NCBI GenBank assembly: GCA_964620125.1
Contig: CAZUGQ010000004.1
Location: forward strand, 62,001 to 126,000
DNA: 64,000 nt
Source: OLB6 sp964620125
GTDB taxonomy: Bacteria; Bacteroidota; Ignavibacteria; Kapaibacteriales; Kapaibacteriaceae
Direction: 5' to 3'
Both the position numbers and the translations under genes were made by a program. A model generated the notes under the pieces. The model was given only the letters and a program-made list of their open reading frames with translations, was not told where the DNA came from and ran no database searches. Numbering within the stretch: the first letter of the stretch is position 1; every line of letters begins with the position of its first letter. This document shows, in pieces, positions 42,289 through 50,437 of this stretch.

Positions 42289-42324
42289 GAAGGGGCTCCA
42301 ACTGCGTAAGTTTGGGGCCCCTTC
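42289..42324 (+). terminator. Hairpin terminator between the vWA gene and fbaB
   Basis: A 13-base inverted repeat (GAAGGGGCTCCAA with TTGGGGCCCCTTC, one G-T wobble) around a 10-base loop is followed by ATCATTA. It lies 39 bases after the vWA-protein stop. The fbaB promoter box is embedded in its loop and 3' arm. Confidence 0.65.
42307..42314 (+). promoter_or_regulatory. -7 promoter box for fbaB
   Basis: TAAGTTTG matches TAnnTTTG, 27 bases before the fbaB ATG, inside the preceding terminator hairpin. Confidence 0.4.
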
Positions 42325-42341
42325 ATCATTACAGGCCACCT

Positions 42342-43406
42342 ATGATTGACCGCATCGTTGAAGCACTCGGCAACTCTTCCGATTACCTTCTCAACCATGT
42401 ATGCTCTACCATCACCAAGGCTGCGCTCCACCTACCTGGCCCCGACAGTGTTGACCGCATCTTTGGCTCGAGCAACCGCTCAACCAAGGTTCTTCACAAC
42501 CTACACTGGATTCACAATACCGGTCGGCTTGCAGGTACAGGATATGTGAGCATTCTCCCTGTGGATCAGGGCATTGAGCATAGTGCAGGAGCAAGTTTTG
42601 CCAAGAACCCGATGTACTTTGATTCCGAGAACATCGTAAAGCTTGCCATCAACGGAGGGTGCAACGCAGTGGCTTCCACCTTCGGAGTACTTGCCTCCGT
42701 GAGCCGTGCCTACGCCCACAAATTCCCATTCATCGTAAAGATCAACCACAACCAACTTCTTACCTACCCGAATACATTTGACCAGGTACTCTTTGGCACA
42801 GTGAAACAGGCTGCCGACATGGGTGCGGCGGCAGTAGGTGCCACCATCTACTTCGGTTCGAACGAAAGCTCACGACAGATTGTGGAAATCAGCGAAGCAT
42901 TTGCCCTTGCCCACGAACTGGGTATGGCTACGATACTCTGGTGCTACCTGCGTAACAGCGCATTCAAGCAGGACAAGGACTACCACGTAGCTGCCGACCT
43001 CACCGGTCAGGCAAATCACCTTGGCGTGACGATTGAAGCCGACATCATTAAGCAGAAGCTTCCAGAAAACAATGGTGGATTCAAAGCACTGAACATGGGC
43101 GGTAGCTCCTACGGAAAACTTGATGAGCGGATGTACACAGAACTGTCGTCCGACCATCCAATCGACCTCACACGGTATCAGGTTGCCAACTGCTACATGG
43201 GTCGCATTGGCCTGATTAATAGCGGTGGCGCAAGTGGGTCGAATGATTTTGCCGAGGCAATTTCCACAGCCGTCATCAACAAACGGGCCGGAGGCATGGG
43301 TTTGATCAGCGGTAGAAAGGCCTTCCAACGCCCGATGTCAGAAGGCATCGAACTCCTCAATGCTATCCAGGATGTTTATCTCACACCAGAGGTAAGCGTA
43401 GCGTAA
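42342..43406 (+). CDS. fbaB: Class I fructose-bisphosphate aldolase (FbaB/DhnA type)
   Basis: This 354-aa Schiff-base aldolase interconverts fructose-1,6-bisphosphate with DHAP and glyceraldehyde-3-phosphate in glycolysis and gluconeogenesis. It follows E. coli FbaB closely through long blocks: SILPVDQGIEHSAG, IVKINHNQLLTYP, AADLTGQANHLGVTIEADI, QKLPENNGGFKALN, NCYMGRIGLINSGG and INKRAGGMGLISGRKAF. The ATG at 42342 opens the family N-terminus; a start 10 codons upstream would lie in the terminator hairpin. The gene probably stands alone, as its own promoter box and a 70-base gap separate it from neighbours. Confidence 0.93.
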   Translation: MIDRIVEALGNSSDYLLNHVCSTITKAALHLPGPDSVDRIFGSSNRSTKVLHNLHWIHNTGRLAGTGYVSILPVDQGIEHSAGASFAKNPMYFDSENIVKLAINGGCNAVASTFGVLASVSRAYAHKFPFIVKINHNQLLTYPNTFDQVLFGTVKQAADMGAAAVGATIYFGSNESSRQIVEISEAFALAHELGMATILWCYLRNSAFKQDKDYHVAADLTGQANHLGVTIEADIIKQKLPENNGGFKALNMGGSSYGKLDERMYTELSSDHPIDLTRYQVANCYMGRIGLINSGGASGSNDFAEAISTAVINKRAGGMGLISGRKAFQRPMSEGIELLNAIQDVYLTPEVSVA

Positions 43407-43476
43407 CCACACTGAGAAAGCGCCCTCGACCCCAGCCACGCCTTATCACAATCCGTTTCATCTCGATAACCATCCC

Positions 43477-45231
43477 GTGCGCCGTCTACTCCCGTATCTC
43501 AGTCGCTACAAGGGACGCATCCTTCTTGGCTTGCTCTTCATCACCGTGAGCAACATCTGTTCAACCACGATACCATACGTTGTGGGTCAAGCTGTTGATA
43601 CGTTACGAGTAAGCACCTTCACACAGAATCAGGTGCTGTGGATATTAGCACAGATTCTTCTACTTACCATTGGAAGTGGCGTAGGACTCTTCGGAACTCG
43701 GCGGACGATTATTGTGATGTCGAGGTTGGTTGAGGAGGATTTGCGCAATGACTTCCTAGCTGCCATCCAAATTCAGAGTCAGCGCTTTTATCATGACCGA
43801 AGCACTGGATCGCTGCTAGCGCATGCAACCAACGACATTGGTGCCGTGCGGGAGTTCATTGGTCCCGCGATCATGTACAGTGCCAACACGATCACAACCT
43901 TTCTTTTTGCACTAAGCTGGATGATCAGCATCAGTGGTATTCTTACAATGGCAATCTTGGTGCCTGTACCGCTCATTGCATGGGCAACCTACTCGATTGG
44001 AAGAAAGATCCACGAACGATACAAGGTTGTGCAGGAGCAGTATGAACACGTCACAACACAGGCACAAGAAGCCTTCTCAGGTATTCGTGTTGTGCGTGCT
44101 TATGTGCGCGAGCAGTATGAGAGCGAACGCTTCGCCACCATCAGTAAGGAGTACTACCGGAAAAACATGCTTTTGGCTCGCATGAATTCGCTCATGATGC
44201 CAGCCATGACGGTGCTCTTCAATCTATCATACATCATCGTAGTCGGCGTAGGTGGCTACCTGGTCATTGGAACACACATCACGGTTGGACAACTCACACA
44301 GTTCTTCATCTACCTCAATCAACTCCTCTGGCCCATCGCTGCCATTGGTTGGGTTACAGGAATGATCCAGCGAGGCAACGCAAGCATGGCGCGCCTTGGC
44401 ACCATCATGGACACCGTTCCCGATGTTCGTAATGGACCACAGACTAATCATGATATTCAGTCCATACGGGGTGACGTTGAATTTGACGGAGTGTACTTAC
44501 GGTATTCAAGCTCCTTGCATAACACAACCAACTCAGACGGCTATGTTCTGAAGAATATTCAACTCTCTGTAGCAACTGGAGCCTCTCTTGGTATTCTTGG
44601 CGGTGTGGGTAGTGGAAAGAGTTCGCTTGTAAACCTGATTCCCCGACTCTATGACGCAACCGAAGGAATCGTTCGTGTAGACGGACACGACGTTAAAACC
44701 ATCCCACTCGAAGTTCTTCGTGCACACATCGCCGTTGTCCCTCAGGAGAGCTTTCTGTTCAGCGATACCATCGCCGGTAATATCAGATTCGGGCGTCCAG
44801 AGGCCTCGGACGAAGAAATCCGCCAAGCTGCCAAGATCGCCCAGCTTGATGCCGATGTAGCTACCATGCCCGATGGGTATAACACCGTTGTGGGCGAACG
44901 AGGCATCACACTCAGTGGTGGCCAAAAACAGCGAACAGCCATAGCTCGTGCCGTGTTGTGCAATCCACGAATTCTCATCCTTGATGACGCACTCTCTGCT
45001 GTGGATACAGACACCGAGGCACGAATCCTTGCTGGACTGAGCACCGTGATGCAGGGCCGAACAACAATTCTGATTTCACATCGCATCTCTACCTTGAAGC
45101 AGTGCCAGCACATTGCAGTTCTGCATAACGGCGAGGTTGTTGAATATGGAACGCACGACGAACTGCTCTCGCTGAATGGTAGGTATGCAGCAACACATGA
45201 ACGACAATTGCTGGAGGCTGCACTTTCATGA
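43477..45231 (+). CDS. ABC transporter with fused membrane and ATPase domains (MsbA-like)
   Basis: This 584-aa half-transporter has six transmembrane segments in the first 320 residues and a C-terminal ATPase domain. The ATPase shows Walker A GGVGSGKSS (about residue 375), the Q-loop VVPQESFLFSDT, signature LSGGQKQR (about 480), Walker B ILILDDALSAVD and the H-loop ISHRIST. Such homodimeric exporters move lipid A, lipids or drugs; the actual cargo is unknown. GTG start without a clear ribosome site. The end overlaps the cystathionine beta-synthase gene by 4 bases (ATGA). Confidence 0.88.
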   Translation: MRRLLPYLSRYKGRILLGLLFITVSNICSTTIPYVVGQAVDTLRVSTFTQNQVLWILAQILLLTIGSGVGLFGTRRTIIVMSRLVEEDLRNDFLAAIQIQSQRFYHDRSTGSLLAHATNDIGAVREFIGPAIMYSANTITTFLFALSWMISISGILTMAILVPVPLIAWATYSIGRKIHERYKVVQEQYEHVTTQAQEAFSGIRVVRAYVREQYESERFATISKEYYRKNMLLARMNSLMMPAMTVLFNLSYIIVVGVGGYLVIGTHITVGQLTQFFIYLNQLLWPIAAIGWVTGMIQRGNASMARLGTIMDTVPDVRNGPQTNHDIQSIRGDVEFDGVYLRYSSSLHNTTNSDGYVLKNIQLSVATGASLGILGGVGSGKSSLVNLIPRLYDATEGIVRVDGHDVKTIPLEVLRAHIAVVPQESFLFSDTIAGNIRFGRPEASDEEIRQAAKIAQLDADVATMPDGYNTVVGERGITLSGGQKQRTAIARAVLCNPRILILDDALSAVDTDTEARILAGLSTVMQGRTTILISHRISTLKQCQHIAVLHNGEVVEYGTHDELLSLNGRYAATHERQLLEAALS

Positions 45232-46592
45232 ACGTGAAGAATTCCGTTCTCGATACGATTGGCAAAACGCCGTTGGTCCGACTTCATTCCATCACCAAGG
45301 GCATCACTGCCACGGTTCTTGTCAAGCTCGAAAGTGCAAATCCAGGAGGCTCCGTGAAAGACAGAATCGGGATCTCCATGATCGAGGCTGCGGAACGTGA
45401 AGGGAAAATCAAGCCTGGTGACCTGATCATTGAACCTACGAGTGGCAACACCGGCATCGGCCTTGCACTGGCGGCGCGACTAAAAGGGTATCGCTGCTTG
45501 TTTGTGATGACCGATAAAGCTTCGCAGGAGAGGGTTCGATACCTCAAGGCACTTGGTGCCGATGTTCTCATCGTTAGTAGTGCAGCTCGCATGAGCAGTC
45601 CAGAGTACTACTGGAATACAGCCAACAGGCTTGCAAGCGAGTTACCCAATGCCATCATGCTAAACCAGTACGACAATCCTGCCAACCCCGAAGCACATGT
45701 TCGTACAACGGGACCTGAGATTTGGGAAGACACAGAGGGTAAGGTCACGCACTTCATTGCAAGCATGGGCACGGGTGGTACGATCACCGGTACCGGTAGG
45801 TACCTCAAACAGAAGAATCCCAACATCAAGGTGATTGCTGCCGATCCCGTAGGCTCTGCTATCAAGACCTACAAGGAAACCGGACGTCTTGTGGAAGCGT
45901 TACCCTACCTTGTGGAGGGCGTTGGTCAGGAACGTATTCCCAAGAATCTTGATGTGAACATCGTTGACGAGATATTGAACATCAGCGACAAGGAATCGTT
46001 TGCCATGGCCCGCAGGCTTGCTCGCGAGGAAGGGATCTTTTGTGGTGGTTCGAGTGGAATGATCGTTACGGCAGCATTGCGAGTTGCCCGCATGCTCCCC
46101 GCCGAAGCACTCGTAGTGGCCATGATCTGTGATACTGGAGAACGATACCTCACCAAACATCATAGCGATGAATGGCTCAAAGAAAAGGATCTTATGGACG
46201 AAGGCACACCCTTCATGCTTCGTGACGTTCTTACAGCAAAACACCAACGTGGTACACTGCCCAATATCGTGTGGGCAGTTCCAGAGACAACCGTTTCGGA
46301 AGCCTTATCCTTGATGCGCGACTACGAACTGAGTGAGATACCTGTGCTGCAGGAGGGGGCTTTGGCAGGCACAGTTCGCGAGAACCGTTTAATGAGTGCC
46401 GTTATCGAGGATCGCGCGGCCATGGATAAGCCAGTTTCGGCGCTATTGGAAGCCCCCTGCCCAATGCTTGACGGCCACGCCGATGTTGCAGAAGCAATCG
46501 AGATACTCAAGGCTTCACCGATGATCGTGGTACGTGAGTTTGGTAAGATTACTGGCGTTCTTACGCGGCACGACGTGCTTCAGTACTTGTAA
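45228..46592 (+). CDS. Cystathionine beta-synthase with two CBS domains
   Basis: This 454-aa protein joins a PLP-dependent cysteine-synthase fold (residues 1-about 320) to a C-terminal CBS-domain pair (about 335-454). The PLP lysine is K44 in NPGGSVKDR; the cofactor phosphate loop GTGGTITGTG and EPTSGNTGIG are intact. This layout is that of cystathionine beta-synthase, which condenses serine and homocysteine; the CBS pair usually senses adenosyl ligands such as SAM. O-acetylserine sulfhydrylase activity is the alternative. It lies in an apparent operon with the ABC exporter and the MbnP/MbnH-like genes. Two AGCCCCCT motifs of opposite orientation flank the first CBS domain (46354, 46451). Confidence 0.88.
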   Translation: MNVKNSVLDTIGKTPLVRLHSITKGITATVLVKLESANPGGSVKDRIGISMIEAAEREGKIKPGDLIIEPTSGNTGIGLALAARLKGYRCLFVMTDKASQERVRYLKALGADVLIVSSAARMSSPEYYWNTANRLASELPNAIMLNQYDNPANPEAHVRTTGPEIWEDTEGKVTHFIASMGTGGTITGTGRYLKQKNPNIKVIAADPVGSAIKTYKETGRLVEALPYLVEGVGQERIPKNLDVNIVDEILNISDKESFAMARRLAREEGIFCGGSSGMIVTAALRVARMLPAEALVVAMICDTGERYLTKHHSDEWLKEKDLMDEGTPFMLRDVLTAKHQRGTLPNIVWAVPETTVSEALSLMRDYELSEIPVLQEGALAGTVRENRLMSAVIEDRAAMDKPVSALLEAPCPMLDGHADVAEAIEILKASPMIVVREFGKITGVLTRHDVLQYL

Positions 46593-46621
46593 CAGTGCTG
46601 CATAAGGCCGATCTTTCCGGC

Positions 46622-47644
46622 ATGCGAACTTCTCTATGTGCTGCATTGGTCGGCATAACGCTTTGTTGTGTTCTGTTGCCAAGTGCACTACATGCGGTAC
46701 CTCGGCCGATTGTGTTCCGATTCTCGTTCGAAGCTTGGAACACGCCCGTTGGCATCAACGAGGTGTTTAAGCTGCCCGACAGTACACAACAACGTCCAAC
46801 ACAGGATGAACAGTGGGTGGCCAAGCTTACGCGGTGCCAATTCTATGTTTCTGATGTTGCTGTACGAGAGCAGGATGGAGAGTGGATTCAGCTTCCCGAC
46901 TCTTACCTGCTCGTTGACGTATCAAAATCGAACACCTACTACGTGGGAAGGGCCGATGTAGAAGAAATCGTTGAGATACGGTTCGGCATTGGTGTTGGAG
47001 AACTGGCAAACCATCTTGACCCGGCCACCTATCCTCCCGGTCATCCACTCGCCCATCAACTTCCATCCATGCATTGGGGGTGGGCAGCAGGCTACCGTTT
47101 CATCGTTGCAGAGGGATTGGCTGGTTCGGCACTAAGTGGCCCGGTTACTGAGTTTCAAATTCACACCGTAGACGATGCCCTATACCGCGCGAAGGTAGTT
47201 CAAACGTCGTCCACAATGCAGGCTGAAACCCTGATGGTTGACCTGGAGATGCAACTAAACATGTTGTTCCATGGCATACCGGTACAGTATGGCATCATCA
47301 ATCACAGCTCCGAAGGAGAGGCCATTCGCATTACTGAGAACATGGTGCAACGGGTGTTTACGTCCAACGCCACAAGCACTGTACCATGGCTGGTGCTTCG
47401 CCCGGTGCACCTAGCACCACTACCGGCACAAGGATACTGTTCGGTTGACGCCACGGAATGCGCAGGTGATGGAACATCACTGTCCATTGCAGTTCTGAAT
47501 ATAGATGGAGTGGAGGTACTCCGAGTAACGACCTCCTTGCCCATCACATCGATCAGCACGGGCATGTTGCCCAGTGGGGTCTATACCGTACACGTATACA
47601 CATCGAAGCGTTTGTGTGGTGTACAACGTCTGCTTGTTCTGTAG
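46622..47644 (+). CDS. MbnP-like copper-binding protein with T9SS-like C-terminal domain
   Basis: This 340-aa protein has a signal peptide (MRTSLCAALVGITLCCVLLPSALHA). An MbnP-like domain follows, with FRFSFEAWNTPVGI, LTRCQFYVSDVAV, the block YPPGHPLA and MHWGWAAGYRF (residues 150-160). In characterised MbnP proteins a tryptophan is converted to kynurenine by the partner MbnH and then takes part in copper binding; W152 and W154 are in the conserved motif. The last about 60 residues (IAVLNIDGVEVLRV, then MLPSGVYTVHVYTS) resemble a T9SS sorting domain, suggesting secretion to the cell surface. ATG 46622 is the start of the signal peptide; the diheme gene follows 91 bases later. Confidence 0.75.
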   Translation: MRTSLCAALVGITLCCVLLPSALHAVPRPIVFRFSFEAWNTPVGINEVFKLPDSTQQRPTQDEQWVAKLTRCQFYVSDVAVREQDGEWIQLPDSYLLVDVSKSNTYYVGRADVEEIVEIRFGIGVGELANHLDPATYPPGHPLAHQLPSMHWGWAAGYRFIVAEGLAGSALSGPVTEFQIHTVDDALYRAKVVQTSSTMQAETLMVDLEMQLNMLFHGIPVQYGIINHSSEGEAIRITENMVQRVFTSNATSTVPWLVLRPVHLAPLPAQGYCSVDATECAGDGTSLSIAVLNIDGVEVLRVTTSLPITSISTGMLPSGVYTVHVYTSKRLCGVQRLLVL

Positions 47645-47735
47645 TTTTTACACATACACCAGCTCTGCCGCTCTCAGCGATCGTCGCATTGTGCAGAATC
47701 ATCGGTGGCAATCCTACCGTTGAAGGGAATGTCGA

Positions 47736-48851
47736 ATGGCGATTCAATCTCAGCGTGCATCTCAAATGTGCCTGCTCTGTATGAGCATCATGCTCATGGC
47801 ATGTGCCAATGATGGTCCAAGCACACCGGAGCCCCCTGCCACGTATGATGCCACACCGTATCAACTGGATTTGAAAGGTATACCGGTTCCTCCATTTATC
47901 CCGGCCGACAACCCATTAACGGTGCAAGGTGTAAAGCTTGGCTCCATGTTGTTTAAGGAGCGTATGTTATCACGCGGCAGCGCACAAAGCTGTGCAGACT
48001 GTCACGCGCAAAGTGCCGGTTTCAGCGATACGCGGCGGTACAGCATTGGGGTTGACGGCATGGCAGGTCGGCGCCAGGCCATGCCACTCATCAATCTTGC
48101 CTTTGTTCCAGTGAGTGGTCCCGGCGGACCTGGCAGGGGATTCTTTTGGGATGGGCGATCACCAACGCTGCGCGACCAGGCATTACAGCCCATTCAGGAT
48201 CCGGTTGAAATGCATGAAACACTACCGAATGTTATCGCCAAGCTGCAGTCGAGCTCCACGTATCGCAATCAGTTTATGCGAGCGTTTGGTTCCGATACTA
48301 TTACTGCCGACCGCATTGCACGAGCGTTGGAGCAGTTTGCCCTATCGCTTGTAAGCTTCGACAGCAAGTTCGACCGTGTTCAGCGTGGCCAAGCCACGTT
48401 CACGGCTCAGGAGCAACGAGGACGCGACCTGTTTTTCTCGGAAATGAGTCACGACGGATCAGTTCGCGGTGCCGAGTGCTTCCACTGCCATGGTGGACCT
48501 TCTTTCAGCAACTTCAACTTCTCCAACAACGGGTTAGATGATGAACCCACTGTGAGCGACGTCGGCCGCATGGAAGTAACCAACAATCCACGGGATCGTG
48601 GAAAGTTCAAGACTCCAACACTTCGCAACATTGCCGTAACGCCCCCTTACATGCACGACGGACGCTTCACTTCACTGCGCCAAACCATTGAACATTACAA
48701 CACAGGAATCAAGATTAGTCCTACCCTCGACCCCGCTCTCGACCTTAATCGGCGGCCGGGTGGTTTGGGCTTACGAGAAGATGAAATTCAAGATCTCGAA
48801 GCCTTCCTTTACACACTTACGGATACTACCTTTATAACGAAGCCTCACTAA
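47736..48851 (+). CDS. Diheme cytochrome c peroxidase/MauG-family enzyme (MbnH-like)
   Basis: This 371-aa protein has a lipoprotein-type signal (MLMACAN, Cys about residue 23) and two c-heme motifs, CADCH at 86-90 and CFHCH at 248-252. Family blocks include FWDGRSPTLRDQALQPIQDPVEM, FKTPTLRNIAVTPPYMHDGRF and IEHYNTG. MauG-family enzymes use a high-valent diheme state to oxidise residues on partner proteins. Directly downstream of an MbnP-like gene, it is best read as MbnH, which forms kynurenine in MbnP; a classical cytochrome c peroxidase is the alternative. Cytochrome c maturation in the periplasm is needed. AGCCCCCT motif at 47830. Confidence 0.82.
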   Translation: MAIQSQRASQMCLLCMSIMLMACANDGPSTPEPPATYDATPYQLDLKGIPVPPFIPADNPLTVQGVKLGSMLFKERMLSRGSAQSCADCHAQSAGFSDTRRYSIGVDGMAGRRQAMPLINLAFVPVSGPGGPGRGFFWDGRSPTLRDQALQPIQDPVEMHETLPNVIAKLQSSSTYRNQFMRAFGSDTITADRIARALEQFALSLVSFDSKFDRVQRGQATFTAQEQRGRDLFFSEMSHDGSVRGAECFHCHGGPSFSNFNFSNNGLDDEPTVSDVGRMEVTNNPRDRGKFKTPTLRNIAVTPPYMHDGRFTSLRQTIEHYNTGIKISPTLDPALDLNRRPGGLGLREDEIQDLEAFLYTLTDTTFITKPH

Positions 48852-48924
48852 TACAACATCATCACTGCGAAGGTAACCGGTAAAGCGTTCTGCAGCCAGT
48901 TAGGTACCTCCCGCACCTGCTCAC

Positions 48925-49749
48925 TTAATCAACGCTTCTATCTTCCCACCACGTAAGATCCACCGCATCTTCGCCTCCATCAACACCAATCACCTCGCCA
49001 TTAATCCATTGTGCCTCTGGTTTCACGAGGAGTGACAGCACACTGGCAATATCTTCTGGTGTGGTTAGGCGGTGGTTCGGATTCCGCATGTGTGCGTTGG
49101 CCATGATAAGCTCGGCACCAGGAATCTTCGCCAGTGCTGGTGTATGCGTCACACCGGCGCGAATGGTGTTTGCGGTTATACCGAGTGGTGCAAGTTCAAG
49201 TGCCAGTTGCCTGCAGTAGCTTTCCATGGCTGCTTTGGCTGCACTTACTGCACCATAGGTTGGAAGAACACGCGTACTTCCGGCACTCGTAAGGCCTATC
49301 ACTCTGCTACCATGCACCATCAATCCAGCACGCACTACTTCCTGCGTCCAATAAATCAATGAATTGGCCATCACATCCAGCGTCATCTCCAGATTTTTCT
49401 GCGTAATGGCATCACCAGATTCACTAGCAATGAACGGTTTAAGCGTACCGAATGCAAGCGAGTGTAGCAGTAGCCGAACCGAACCTCCCTGCCGGGTTGC
49501 CACATCGTCCTGTATATCCCTGATCACGGCCGCCCTGCGTTCTGGATCGGCTGCGTTAACATTCCAATACCTGTGAGGGACACCGATGGCATCGAGTTCG
49601 GATTGAATCTCCTCCACCTGCTTCATTCCAGCAGCGCGATCGAGGTGGACGCCGTAGACGCCAAAACCTTCTCTGGCAAGGCGAAGAGCTGCGGCACGGC
49701 CAAAGCCGGACGATGCACCAAGGATGAGAACGAAGTCGGATGTTGGCAT
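48925..49749 (-). CDS. SDR-family enoyl-ACP reductase, FabL-like
   Basis: This 274-aa short-chain dehydrogenase has the cofactor motif LGASSGFG (residues 10-17), the segment LLLHSLAFG and an active site with Y165 and K172, giving Tyr-x6-Lys. That spacing, rather than Tyr-x3-Lys, marks the enoyl-ACP reductases FabI and FabL, and the surrounding TYGAVSAAKAAMES resembles FabL. It would reduce trans-2-enoyl-ACP in the last step of fatty-acid elongation. The ATG at 49749 is chosen since 27 upstream codons are unrelated to the family; a promoter box lies 33 bases before it. The gene is convergent with the diheme enzyme gene. Confidence 0.75.
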   Translation of the reverse strand: MPTSDFVLILGASSGFGRAAALRLAREGFGVYGVHLDRAAGMKQVEEIQSELDAIGVPHRYWNVNAADPERRAAVIRDIQDDVATRQGGSVRLLLHSLAFGTLKPFIASESGDAITQKNLEMTLDVMANSLIYWTQEVVRAGLMVHGSRVIGLTSAGSTRVLPTYGAVSAAKAAMESYCRQLALELAPLGITANTIRAGVTHTPALAKIPGAELIMANAHMRNPNHRLTTPEDIASVLSLLVKPEAQWINGEVIGVDGGEDAVDLTWWEDRSVD

Positions 49750-49782
49750 GGACGGAAGCGTGCAGTGATCAATGAGTATTGG

Positions 49783-49790
49783 CAAAGTTA
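49783..49790 (-). promoter_or_regulatory. -7 promoter box before the FabL-like gene
   Basis: The minus strand reads TAACTTTG, a full TAnnTTTG match, ending 33 bases before the ATG at 49749. Confidence 0.5.
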
Positions 49791-49810
49791 GCCAACACCC
49801 GACCAGTGCT

Positions 49811-50437
49811 CTACTCCTTGCCTGGAACACCTATGAGATCCGACTCCGGGGAATTGGAGGCTGGGATCGTCTCTTCTCGTACGAATAAAATGGGTTTGTC
49901 CGCTACACCCCATACCCTCCTGTGGTTGGCATCAAATCCCTGCATCAGTAGCCGTATCCCAAATGAGCGTACTTCAACTTCTGTCGTGAGATAGGTTATG
50001 GTCGGCTCTGGCGCGCACGCATACCCATGAGATCCACCAACAAAACTTTCACCCGTTGCTTGTAGGTACCATTCGCAACCGAGCAATGTGTTCTGCGGCG
50101 AGTCTGCCTCCGCTGAGGCATAGAGCAGGCACTCGATCATGCCTTCTTCAACACGCCGAACATGCATGATCCATGCCAGCAATGGTGCCTTGGCTCCAAC
50201 ATGCATAAGCTGCACCTGGTAGAAGCACCCACCCGTCCGTTCCGGCCAAATCTTAACAATGCTCAGATGCACAAGAGGCACAGATGTATCACGGTGATGT
50301 TGCTCGGTGTTGTAATACATACCGGGCAACCAGGCACATAGCGTATCCAGATCGGGATCTAGTTCTGCGTGCGATTGTACTCCCCACAAGTCTGTACAAA
50401 GCCATACGGTGAAGAGCGCGACAAGAATGTACTTCAT
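49811..50437 (-). CDS. CpeT/CpcT-like protein, exported
   Basis: This 208-aa protein has a signal peptide (MKYILVALFTVWLCTDLWG). The body follows the CpeT/CpcT (DUF1001) pattern: LCAWLPGMYYNTEQH, LSIVKIWPERTGGCFYQVQLM, a GCEWYLQ segment, FVGGSHGYAC and GFDANHRRVWGVADKPILFVRE. CpeT and CpcT attach bilins to phycobiliproteins in cyanobacteria, but homologues occur in organisms without phycobilisomes, where the role is unknown. No phycobiliprotein gene is present here. The ATG overlaps the mutL stop (ATGA), so it should be translated from the same mRNA as crtC-like and mutL. Confidence 0.62.
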   Translation of the reverse strand: MKYILVALFTVWLCTDLWGVQSHAELDPDLDTLCAWLPGMYYNTEQHHRDTSVPLVHLSIVKIWPERTGGCFYQVQLMHVGAKAPLLAWIMHVRRVEEGMIECLLYASAEADSPQNTLLGCEWYLQATGESFVGGSHGYACAPEPTITYLTTEVEVRSFGIRLLMQGFDANHRRVWGVADKPILFVREETIPASNSPESDLIGVPGKE

